From: Janthinobacterium lividum
Lineage (GTDB): Bacteria; Pseudomonadota; Gammaproteobacteria; Burkholderiales; Burkholderiaceae_D
Assembly (NCBI RefSeq): GCF_023509035.1
Contig: NZ_CP075583.1
Coordinates: 5,146,001-5,210,000 of the forward strand
DNA length: 64,000 nt
Direction: 5' to 3'
The notes under the pieces were generated by a model, which was not told where the DNA came from, did not search any database, and saw only the letters and a list, made by a program, of their open reading frames with translations. This document shows positions 1-7,665 of this stretch, in pieces. Each line of letters starts with the position of its first letter. Within the stretch, counting starts at the first letter, position 1. A program made the position numbers and the translations under genes.

Positions 1-277
1 CGACCAGGATACGTACAACGAGGTCAGCGACGAGGAGTTCAGGGATCAACTGGCAAAAACCATGGGCACGCATGCGCGCTACCTCTCGTCGGAACAGGCG
101 CAGATCCTGCAAACGCTACTGTCCAGGGACATCATCGATTACGACGTGCTGCTGCCGAAGGGCAGAAAAGAAGCGCACCGGGGCTTGCTGACCAATATCG
201 AGCTGGCCAGCCTGCGCGAGGGAATGATTCCCTACGAAAAGTTCGACAGCTATTTTGCCTACAGCACGGCTGGCTGA
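1..277 (+). CDS. C-terminal end of an unidentified protein (5' partial)
   Basis: The reading frame is open from base 2, so the gene begins before the window; the ATG at 62 is internal to it. About 91 residues are visible, ending in SYFAYSTAG. The segment is soluble, mixed in charge and probably helical, with no signal peptide, membrane segment or motif that I recognise. It ends 93 bases before the ATG of the nuclease gene, and a LexA box lies in the gap, so it is probably not in the same transcription unit. I cannot assign a function from this fragment. Confidence 0.6.
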   Translation, partial: DQDTYNEVSDEEFRDQLAKTMGTHARYLSSEQAQILQTLLSRDIIDYDVLLPKGRKEAHRGLLTNIELASLREGMIPYEKFDSYFAYSTAG

Positions 278-313
278 ACATAATTCGCTGGGCAAGCGGC
301 GGCTGAAGGTTTA

Positions 314-333
314 AACTGTATATAAACACAGTA
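314..333 (+). promoter_or_regulatory. LexA (SOS) operator upstream of the nuclease-helicase operon
   Basis: The site is CTGT, eight A/T-rich bases, ACAG (316-331). Extended to 20 bases it reads AACTGTATATAAACACAGTA, which matches the E. coli SOS-box consensus at 17 of 20 positions. It ends 37 bases before the ATG at 371, a normal place for an operator overlapping a promoter. The only genes downstream on this strand are the nuclease and helicase, so DNA-damage induction of both is the natural reading. That regulation is inferred, not shown. Confidence 0.8.
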
Positions 334-370
334 AAACCGATCGCCTTGCATCTTGCCCTATTATCCCCCC

Positions 371-2020
371 ATGTTGAGAGTCCTGGAAAATCCCCTGTAC
401 TATCTGGATAATTTCCAGGATGTGCTGAGCTGGATCGGCGCGCGTTACGCCGATCTGCTGAGTGCTGAAGAAACGCGGTTCATCGCCGACTTCGGCGTAC
501 TGCCGCAGCCGTCGCGCGCCCTGTTCGTGCGCCTCGTCATGCGCAAGGGCTGCCTGTTTCGCGCCAGCAAGCTCAATTACCCGGAAATCGGCGACACGCG
601 CGCGGCCGCCCTGCCCTTGCTGGCCACGGGCTGGGTGGTGGCCGATCCCGTCATTGCGCTCGATGAGCTGTTCGACTTGCTGCTGAAAGCAGAAATCGCC
701 CAGGCTTTCCACCTCGCCGCGCCCCTGAAAGCGGCGCGCAAGGCCGAGCAGCTCGACGCCTTGCGCGAACTGCATGTGGAAGCGAAACCGTTCTCCGCAT
801 GGCATCCGGCCTGCACCGACGTGCTGTACCGCATCGGCTTGCAGCCCCTGTGCGACCGCCTGCGCCTGATTTACTTTGGCAATTATCACCAGGACTGGTC
901 GGAATTCGTGCTGTCCGACCTAGGTGTGTACCAATACGAAAAAGTGGAATTCTCGCCGCAATCGCGCGGTTTTCGCACGCGCCAGGATATCGAGCACTAT
1001 GAAGTGCTGCACCAGTGCCGCGAACGCTACAACGACAGCGCACCGGCGGACGACGTGCTGCAGGAACTGGCGGCGCTGCCCTTGCCCGAGGACAATACCT
1101 GGCTGGCCAGCCGGCGCGACAAGCTGCGCTTCCAGATCGCCCAGCACCTGGAGAAATGCCAGGACTGGCCGGCCGCCTACCGCGCCTACGCCGATTGCCG
1201 CTATCCGGGTGCCCGGGGCCGCGCCATCCGCGTACTGGAAAAAGATGAACAGCCGCAAGCGGCCTATGAACGCCTGGTAATCGCCCTGGCCGCGCCGGAA
1301 AACGAAGCGGAACAGCAATTGCTGCTGCGCATGGCGCCCCGTTTGCGGCGCAAGCTGGGCCATGCGAAGCAGGCGGCCAATGCAGCCGCCGCCGTGGAGC
1401 GCATCGACCTGCGGCTGCCGTACCCTGAACAAGCGTGCTACGTGGAAGGGGTGGTGCAGCAACATCTGATGCAGGATGACGCGCCCGTGTATTACGTGGA
1501 AAACACCCTGATCAACTCGCTGTTCGGCCTGCTGTGCTGGCCCGCCATCTTCAAGGCCATGCCAGGCGCCTTCTTCCACCCGTTCCACCGTGGCCCGGCC
1601 GACCTGCACAGCGCCGATTTTTACCAGCGCCGCAGCAGCGATTTCGCCAGTTGCCTGGCGCAACTGGACGACGGCAGCTACCACGCAGCCATCCGCGCCA
1701 CCCATGCCGCCAAGCACGGCATCGTGTCGCCCTTCGTCAGCTGGGACGTGCTGGACGATGGCTTGCTGCACCTGGCGCTGGCCTGCATCCCGGCCGCGCA
1801 TTTGAAGAAGGCGTTTGAACGCATCTTGCTCGATATCAAAAGCAACCGCAGCGGCTTGCCTGACCTGATCCAGTTCTGGCCGGCCGAGCAGCGCTACCGC
1901 ATGATCGAAGTCAAGGGTCCGGGCGACCGCCTGCAAGACAACCAGCTGCGCTGGATCGCCTATTGCGCCGAGCACGCCATGCCCGTCAGCGTGTGCTACC
2001 TGCAATGGGAGGCAGCATGA
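371..2020 (+). CDS. VRR-NUC domain protein, bacterial FAN1-type nuclease
   Basis: The product resembles bacterial FAN1 proteins, structure-specific 5' flap endo/exonucleases that act on DNA interstrand crosslinks. From the ATG at 371 it has 549 residues; a TTG at 353 would add six, but the ATG follows the LexA box at a better distance and starts the recognisable MLRVLENPLYYLDNF region. The long middle part is helical, like the SAP/TPR-like parts of FAN1. The C-terminal VRR-NUC domain (about residues 400-545) keeps the PD...EVK catalytic signature: SGLPDL near 497 and IEVKGPGD near 513. The stop overlaps the helicase start as ATGA, so the two are translationally coupled. Confidence in the family is high; the in vivo substrate is inferred. 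Confidence 0.85.
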   Translation: MLRVLENPLYYLDNFQDVLSWIGARYADLLSAEETRFIADFGVLPQPSRALFVRLVMRKGCLFRASKLNYPEIGDTRAAALPLLATGWVVADPVIALDELFDLLLKAEIAQAFHLAAPLKAARKAEQLDALRELHVEAKPFSAWHPACTDVLYRIGLQPLCDRLRLIYFGNYHQDWSEFVLSDLGVYQYEKVEFSPQSRGFRTRQDIEHYEVLHQCRERYNDSAPADDVLQELAALPLPEDNTWLASRRDKLRFQIAQHLEKCQDWPAAYRAYADCRYPGARGRAIRVLEKDEQPQAAYERLVIALAAPENEAEQQLLLRMAPRLRRKLGHAKQAANAAAAVERIDLRLPYPEQACYVEGVVQQHLMQDDAPVYYVENTLINSLFGLLCWPAIFKAMPGAFFHPFHRGPADLHSADFYQRRSSDFASCLAQLDDGSYHAAIRATHAAKHGIVSPFVSWDVLDDGLLHLALACIPAAHLKKAFERILLDIKSNRSGLPDLIQFWPAEQRYRMIEVKGPGDRLQDNQLRWIAYCAEHAMPVSVCYLQWEAA

Positions 2021-4282
2021 AGTACACCATCGCCGTGCGCGCCCTGTGCGAATTCACGGCCAAGGTAGGCGACCTGGACTTGCGTTTTACGCCCTCGCCC
2101 ACGGCGCAGGAAGGCATGGCCGGCCACGCCACCGTCACGGGCCGGCGCGACGACGATTACCAGCGCGAAATCAGCCTGTCCGGCGACTTCGGCCCCCTGC
2201 ACGTGCGGGGCCGCGCCGATGGTTACGACCCCGCGCGACGCCAGCTGGAAGAAATCAAGACGTACCGGGGCGACCTGGACGCCATGCCCGCCAACCACCG
2301 CCAGTTGCACTGGGCGCAGGCGCGCATCTACGGCCATTTGCTGTGCCAGCAGCTGAACTTGCCCATGCTGCGCGTGGCGCTCGTGTATTTTGATATTGCC
2401 AGCCAGAAGGAAACGCTCATGCATGAGGAATGCACGGCCGAAGCGCTGCGTCTGTTCTTCGAACAGCATTGCGCGCTGTTCCTCGACTGGGCCGAGCAGG
2501 AAATGGCGCACCGGGCCAGCCGCGATGCGCAGCTCACCAGCATGGCCTTTCCCCATGCGGATTTTCGCCCGGGACAGCGCCAGCTGGCAGAAGCCATGTA
2601 CAAGGCCAGCAGCCGTGGCTGCGGCTTGCTGGCGCAGGCGCCCACGGGCATCGGCAAGACGGTGGGCAGCCTGTTTCCCATGTTGAAAGCAACGGCCGCG
2701 CATGGCCTGGATAAACTGTTTTTCCTCGCCGCCAAGGTGCCGGGCCGGCAAATGGCGCTCGACGCCTGCGCCATCCTGAAAGACAGCGCGCCCCTGCTGC
2801 CCCTGCGCGTGCTGGAACTGAGCGCCAAGACCAGCGCCTGCGAGCATCCTGACAAGGCCTGTCACGGCGAATCGTGTCCGCTGGCCAAGGGTTTTTACGA
2901 CCGCTTGCCGCTGGCGCGCGAGGTGGCGCTGGCCAGCGGCTTGATCCTGGACAAGGAAGCCGTGCGCGCCATCGCCTTGCAGCAGGGTATTTGCCCCTAT
3001 TACCTGGGCATGGAGCTGGCGCGCTGGAGCGATGTCGTCATCGGCGACTACAATTATTACTTCGACCTCAGCGCCATGCTGTACGGCATGACCCTGGCCC
3101 ACGACTGGAAAGTCAACGTACTGGTCGACGAGGCGCACAATATGGTATCGCGCGCGCGCAGCATGTATTCGGCCCAGCTGGAGCAGATCAACTTGAAAAT
3201 GCTGCGCAAGTTCGCGCCCGATGCCTTGAAGAAGCCGCTGGATCGCCTCTCGCGCCAGTGGACGGCCCTGTTGAAGGTGCAGGATGGCGATTACCACGTG
3301 CATCCCGCCTTGCCGGACAAATTCTTTGGCGCCCTGCAAGGCGTGGCCACGGCCATCGGCGATTACCTGGCCGAGCACTCAGGGGCGCTGGATGAAGACT
3401 TGCAGCGCTTTTATTTCGACGTGTTGCTGATCAACCGCCTGGCAGAGAGCTTTGGCGAGCATTCGCTATTCGACGTCAGCAAGACAAATACGGGATCCAC
3501 TGCTGGCTCCACCGTGTGCATCCGCAACATCGTGCCCGCACCGTTTCTCAAGGAACGTTTCGCGGCCAGCCACAGCACGGCCCTGTTTTTCCGCCACCCT
3601 GAGTCCGTGGAATTACTACAGCGACACCCTGGGCATGCCAGCCAATACAGCCTGGGTCGACGTGGAATCGCCATTCCAGGCGGAACAGCTGTCCGTGCGC
3701 GTGGCCGACACCATTTCCACGCGCTACCAGCATCGCGCCGCTTCGCTGCTGCCCATCGCCCAGCTGATGGCGCGCCAGTATGCGGAAACGCCAGGCAACT
3801 ACCTGGCCTTCTTCAGCAGTTTTGATTACATGGAAAAGACGGCCACCCTGTTTGCCCAGCACTATCCCGATGTGCCCCTCTGGCAGCAGCCGCGCCGCAT
3901 GGACGATACTGCCCGCGCACAATTTTTGGGCCGTTTCGGCCTGTACACGCGCGGCATCGGCTTTGCCGTGCTGGGCGGCGCATTTGGCGAAGGCATCGAC
4001 TTGCCAGGCGCGCGCCTGATCGGCGCCTTCATCGCCACCCTCGGTTTGCCGCAGATCAATCCCGTCAACGAGCAGATCCGCCAGCGCATGGGCGACATCT
4101 TCGGCGCCGGCTACGACTACACGTATCTGTATCCGGGCATGCAAAAGGTGGTGCAGGCGGCCGGCCGGGTGATCCGCACGCAGTCGGACAAAGGCGTCGT
4201 GTATCTGATCGACGACCGTTTTTCCCGGCCGGAAATCCGCCAGCTCTTGCCCACCTGGTGGGATGTGCAGCTAGCCAACTAA
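2017..4282 (+). CDS. XPD/DinG-like Fe-S DNA helicase with N-terminal nuclease-like domain (frameshifted)
   Basis: About 754 residues if one base is removed. Residues 60-125 carry a RecB/Cas4-type pattern: GRADGYD, then EEIK (D68, E79, K81), then HWAQARIYG. This suggests a PD-(D/E)XK nuclease domain. The helicase core follows: Walker A APTGIGKT at 208-215, four cysteines (275, 282, 287, 326) placed like the XPD/DinG 4Fe-4S cluster, and DEAH at 371-374. The C-terminal motor ends with QAAGRVIRT, typical of motif VI. A run of five T at 3586-3590 breaks the frame inside the conserved LFSATLSP motif; four T restore it exactly. The frame before the break then runs on as nonsense to 3825. Coupled to the FAN1-type gene, it probably unwinds or trims crosslinked DNA for it. 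Confidence 0.82.
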
Positions 4283-5014
4283 TATCTTGAGCTTCTGGTA
4301 GCCCGCCTTGCTCACGGGAATCCTCGTGTCATCGCGCAGGATGGCCACGTGGCTGTCTTTCGTGGCCGCCTCGATGCGGCGGATGCCGTCGATATTGAGC
4401 AGATACGACCTGTGCACGCGCAGGAACTTGGCGGGATCGAGCTGGGTTTCCAGCTCCGCCAACGTCTGGCTTTTCAGGTAGGACTTGCCCTCGGAACGGA
4501 TGCTGATGTAATCGTCCTGCGCCTCGATGTAGTCGATGCGCGCGCTGGCAATCACGTGGACCTTGGCGCCGTCGCGTATCAGCACACGGTCCAGGTGCGC
4601 GGTGCGCGTGGCCGCCTCGCGTGCCACCGTCAGCACAGTCTCGGGCGCGCTGCGGTTGGCGCGCGCATGGGCCAGCGCCTGCTCGAAGCGCTGTTCGCTG
4701 AACGGCTTCAGCAGATAGTCCAGGGCATGGCATTCGAACGCTTTCAAGGCGTACTGGTCGTAGGCCGTGACAAAGATCAGCTTTGTCTTCGCGCCGATCA
4801 GTTCCGCCACTTCAAAACCGTCCAGGCGCGGCATCTGGATGTCGAGGAACACCAATTCCGGCTCCAGATCCGCGATGGCCTTGACGGCTTCGAAGCCATT
4901 GGCGCACTCGGCCACGATCTCGATATCGTCATGCCGCGCCAGGTATTCGCGCAACACGCTGCGTGCCAGCAATTCATCATCGACGATGACGACCCGCATT
5001 CTTGCCTGCCTCAT
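4271..5014 (-). CDS. LytTR-family response regulator
   Basis: A 247-residue regulator with an N-terminal receiver domain (acidic pair in VDDE, phospho-acceptor D58 in FLDIQMP, conserved K in LLKPF) and a C-terminal LytTR DNA-binding domain from about residue 145 (typical phrases DYIEAQDDYI and FLRVHRSYLLN). This is the AlgR/LytR/YehT class, which binds direct repeats upstream of its targets. Its ATG at 5014 overlaps the TGA of the kinase gene (ATGA), so kinase and regulator are coupled. The reading frame stays open far upstream of this start in the same frame, but that stretch is antisense-type shadow over the kinase gene and should not be taken as protein. The gene converges on the helicase with 12 bases of overlap. 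Confidence 0.9.
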   Translation of the reverse strand: MRQARMRVVIVDDELLARSVLREYLARHDDIEIVAECANGFEAVKAIADLEPELVFLDIQMPRLDGFEVAELIGAKTKLIFVTAYDQYALKAFECHALDYLLKPFSEQRFEQALAHARANRSAPETVLTVAREAATRTAHLDRVLIRDGAKVHVIASARIDYIEAQDDYISIRSEGKSYLKSQTLAELETQLDPAKFLRVHRSYLLNIDGIRRIEAATKDSHVAILRDDTRIPVSKAGYQKLKILVG

Positions 5015-6087
5015 GCTTCCTCCGTGTCGCCGGTCTGCGCCGGCATGGAAATCATCACCTCGAAATGGCCGCCGCGCCGGCCCCAGTGCACGCTGGCCTC
5101 GTGACCATAGGCGCCGGCCAGGCGCTGGCGCACATTCTCCAGGCCCACGCCATTGCCGCGCTCTGGCCTTTGATCCGCATCCACCGGATTGCGCACGGCA
5201 ATCTGCAACAGGCTGCCTGCGCGCCGGGCCTCGATGGCGATCAGGCCGCCCTCCGTCAAGCCGCAGATACCATGCTTGACGGCATTTTCCACCAGCGGCT
5301 GTATCAGCATGGGCGGCAGCAAACACGCCAGCGCGGCAACGTCGATGCTCTCCACCACTTGCAGGCGTTCGCCAAAACGCACTTGCTCGATGGCGAGAAA
5401 ATGGCGGATCAGCACCAGCTCCTCTTGCACGGTGATGTGCTTGTGCGCTTCCAGGCTCAGGCTCTGGCGAAAGAAACTGGCCAGCTGCACCGTCATCTGG
5501 CGCGCACCCGCCGCATTGATAGACGTCAAGGCACTGATGGAGTTCAGGCTGTTGAACAGGAAATGCGGATCGATCTGCGTGCGCAGCATGCGCAATTGCG
5601 CTTCCTGCGCCGTCAGTTGCGCTTCCAGTCCCCGCTGTTCGGCCATCCTGGCGCGCACGAATTCCAGCAACAGATAATGCACGGCGGCAGCCAGGCAATA
5701 CAGCAGTACGCCCAGGCCGAAGAACAGGGCCAGCAACGATTGCGTCAGGTTCACGCCCAGCCAGCGCAGCTCCGTCAACAGGCTGACGCTGTTCAAAAAT
5801 TGCAACAGGGTGGCCCACAGCAAGCCCGCGAACAGGGCCGCCACACCCATCACCCCGGCGATGGCGAGCGGATGGCGGGCGTGCAAGGGATAGGCGCGGC
5901 ACAGGTAGAACGCGGAGAAGCCCGAACCGATCGCATACACGAGCGTGGCCGGCACCACCAGCAGGATCGCATTGAGCCAGGACGCGTGGGCCACCCTGGC
6001 CAGGATGAAGGCCAGGGCCAGGCCCAGCGCGATGCAGACCAGGAACACCACCACGGCGCCGCGCCGCTTCGACAAGGACCCGGACAT
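5011..6087 (-). CDS. LytS/AlgZ-type membrane sensor histidine kinase
   Basis: A 358-residue kinase. About four hydrophobic segments lie in residues 10-145, with no large periplasmic domain, followed by the His_kinase motif QIDPHFLFNSLN (H175 is the expected phospho-acceptor) and an HATPase domain with PPMLIQPLVENAVKHG and GNGVGLENVRQRL. This is the family that pairs with LytTR regulators, and the partner lies directly downstream with an ATGA overlap. Upstream are two LiaI/LiaF-like membrane proteins. With so little exposed sensory domain, the signal is likely membrane- or cell-envelope-borne or delivered by those partners, which is inference. Confidence 0.9.
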   Translation of the reverse strand: MSGSLSKRRGAVVVFLVCIALGLALAFILARVAHASWLNAILLVVPATLVYAIGSGFSAFYLCRAYPLHARHPLAIAGVMGVAALFAGLLWATLLQFLNSVSLLTELRWLGVNLTQSLLALFFGLGVLLYCLAAAVHYLLLEFVRARMAEQRGLEAQLTAQEAQLRMLRTQIDPHFLFNSLNSISALTSINAAGARQMTVQLASFFRQSLSLEAHKHITVQEELVLIRHFLAIEQVRFGERLQVVESIDVAALACLLPPMLIQPLVENAVKHGICGLTEGGLIAIEARRAGSLLQIAVRNPVDADQRPERGNGVGLENVRQRLAGAYGHEASVHWGRRGGHFEVMISMPAQTGDTEEA

Positions 6088-6093
6088 GCGCGC

Positions 6094-6909
6094 CTAGTTG
6101 CGGATTTCCAGGCCGCCCATGATGGCGTAGCCCGTCACGTACAGGCGCTTGGCCTGGTTCGGCGGCACGATGGTCTTTTCTTCGAAGCCGCCGAGGATGG
6201 GCGTGCCCTGCAGCACGACGCTCCAGTCGGGCGGAATCTTGATGGTGACACCGCCGCACAGGGCAAATACGTTGAGCACGGCTTCGCCTTCGATCGACGC
6301 CTGGCGCAAGTCGATTTCGCAGCCGGCCATGATGACATTGATATCGCCGCCCTTGAAGCGCTGCGACGACACGCGCCGCACATAGCCGCCGAGGATGGCC
6401 GTCACTTCGATGATGCTGTCATCGTCCGCCTGCCCGCCGACGCCGGGCGCTGCAGTGGCATCGGCGGCGTCCTTGTCCAGCGACACGGCGCCATTCCTGG
6501 CCTGGCCGAACGAATCAGACGCTGCCGTGCCATCCTGCTGCGCCGCAAAGCGCCGGCGGCGCTGGCGCTGCTGTGCGCCGGGCAGGGACTTCGACACCAC
6601 AGCCACGCCCAGGCCGATGATCAGCAAGGGCCACAGCAAGTCCCAGTTCAGGTAGAAGATGCCCATGTGCTTGAGGGTCCAGGCCACGCCCAGCAGCACC
6701 AGCATGCCACCCAGTAAATAGCCGTTCGCACTGCGGCTTTGCGACAGTTTCAGCAGGCCAAACACGATCAGCGCCGTGGGCCAGAAACGGAAGGTGTAGC
6801 GCACATTGATGAAGCCGAGGTTATCGAGCAGGAACAGCAGCCCCAGGCCGATGACGATGACGCCCAGCACGATCTGCGATGGCGAGTGCAGCGGCGGTCT
6901 ATTTTTCAT
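6094..6909 (-). CDS. LiaF-like membrane protein with C-terminal beta-rich domain
   Basis: I choose the ATG at 6909 (271 residues), which has GGGAG at a good distance; a TTG at 6930 is also in frame. Residues about 10-115 hold four hydrophobic segments of the LiaI/LiaF-like transmembrane type (VLGVIVIGLGLLFLLDNLGF). A basic, Ala/Gln-rich linker follows, and then a C-terminal domain of repeated Gly-Gly turns (ILGGYVRR, MAGCEIDLR, ALCGGVTIKIP, ILGGFEE, IMGGLEIRN) like the cell-wall-active-antibiotic response domain of LiaF. In Firmicutes LiaF inhibits its partner kinase. Here the gene sits just ahead of a kinase (6 bases), so a similar role is plausible. The start overlaps the preceding gene by 11 bases. 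Confidence 0.8.
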   Translation of the reverse strand: MKNRPPLHSPSQIVLGVIVIGLGLLFLLDNLGFINVRYTFRFWPTALIVFGLLKLSQSRSANGYLLGGMLVLLGVAWTLKHMGIFYLNWDLLWPLLIIGLGVAVVSKSLPGAQQRQRRRRFAAQQDGTAASDSFGQARNGAVSLDKDAADATAAPGVGGQADDDSIIEVTAILGGYVRRVSSQRFKGGDINVIMAGCEIDLRQASIEGEAVLNVFALCGGVTIKIPPDWSVVLQGTPILGGFEEKTIVPPNQAKRLYVTGYAIMGGLEIRN

Positions 6910-7282
6910 GCTCGGACTCCCGGTAGGCAATAAAATGTTTGTTCAACAGCGGTTCCAGCACGAGGCCCACGCCCCAGGCGATCAGCAAGGCGGGCCAGCT
7001 ATTATAAAAACTCAAGTTCCACAGTTCTTCATACGACACATACCACCAGGCGGCAAAAAAGATCAGCCACAGGCCGCTCAATATCTGCTTGGCGGAGACG
7101 GGCGTGAGCAGCTTGTTCAGGCCGAAGACGACCAGTATCAGCGGCCAATAATGCCATAGTGAATAGTAATCGTGGAGATAGATCACATCGAGCCGGTCCA
7201 GCAGGATGACGGCGCCGATGGCGATCAGCAGCACGCCCCACAGCAGCTGGGTACGGCGGCAATAAGCTGGTTCAGGTTTCAC
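6899..7282 (-). CDS. small LiaI/LiaF-like (DUF5668-type) membrane protein
   Basis: About 127 residues from a GTG at 7282, chosen because AAGGGG lies five bases upstream. A GTG at 7288 is possible, and the long upstream extension to 7450 is not credible because it runs through low-complexity sequence. Three to four hydrophobic segments (LLWGVLLIAIGAVILLDRL, WHYWPLILVVFGLNKLL, GLWLIFFAAWW, WPALLIAWGVGLVL) form the LiaI/LiaF-like transmembrane unit without the soluble C-terminal domain of its neighbour. It is the first gene of a four-gene operon with the LiaF-like protein, kinase and LytTR regulator, so it is likely part of the sensing complex. Confidence 0.75.
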   Translation of the reverse strand: MKPEPAYCRRTQLLWGVLLIAIGAVILLDRLDVIYLHDYYSLWHYWPLILVVFGLNKLLTPVSAKQILSGLWLIFFAAWWYVSYEELWNLSFYNSWPALLIAWGVGLVLEPLLNKHFIAYRESEHEK

Positions 7283-7400
7283 GGTCACCCCTTGAAGTTG
7301 GTTGATCGTAAAGATACGCGCAATTCGGGCGCACGAAAACACCGCTTCGGCGAATGGCGGACAGGTGGCGGTGAATGGCGCAGCGGCGGGAATGACAGGT

Positions 7401-7427
7401 AAAAAAAAAGACCGGCTAGGGCCGGCC
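7401..7427 (-). terminator. Rho-independent terminator
   Basis: On the minus strand GGCCGGC (7427-7421), loop CCTA and GCCGGTC (7416-7410, one G-U pair) are followed by nine T. This is a textbook intrinsic terminator. It ends the transcription unit coming from the SDR gene or from the structured RNA candidate just upstream, and insulates the LiaF-like operon from it. Confidence 0.85.
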
Positions 7428-7439
7428 TTGAAGGGGTTC

Positions 7440-7626
7440 GCAGTACACACCGCGACCTGGAGTTGCAGTGCGCTGCCGCATGGCGCAAACGCGTCGGCAG
7501 CGGAAATCTGGTGCCGATCCTTGAGGCGACCGGCTGACCTGCTGGAAGATCGAACATGCCGCCAACTTCACGGCAGTGCGTCTCAACCAAGCGAAGCCAT
7601 CATACTCCCGATCGCCATACAGCACC
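7440..7626 (-). ncRNA. structured RNA candidate, possibly 6S RNA
   Basis: No plausible protein fills the space between the SDR stop and the terminator, yet the minus strand can fold into one long rod. GCGATCGGGAG (near 7608-7598) pairs with CTCCAGGTCGC (near 7462-7452) with one mismatch. Inside, GCACTGCCG pairs with CGGCAGCGC and TGGCG with CGCCA, and CGATC pairs with GATCG nearer the tip. Closing stem, unpaired middle, apical stem, a size of about 180 bases and a strong terminator a few bases later are the general features of 6S RNA. I did not find sequence identity that proves 6S, nor a clear promoter. It could instead be a long structured 3' UTR of the SDR gene. Confidence 0.4.
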
Positions 7627-7665
7627 GTTCGCTAGCGCACACTGATGAGGTTTTGCTGATCTGCA

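Noticed and set aside
1996..3378. A 460-codon minus-strand frame opposite the helicase.
   Set aside because: Shadow frame; the plus strand has clear helicase motifs.
4271..6259. A 662-codon minus-strand frame that would join the LytTR regulator to a long upstream extension.
   Set aside because: The extension is Arg/Pro/Ala-rich and antisense-like, overlaps the kinase gene in another frame, and the real regulator starts at 5014 with ATGA coupling to the kinase.
5002..6717. A 571-codon plus-strand frame opposite the kinase and LiaF-like genes.
   Set aside because: Gln/His/Arg-rich composition typical of the complement of high-GC genes; the opposite strand encodes recognisable proteins.
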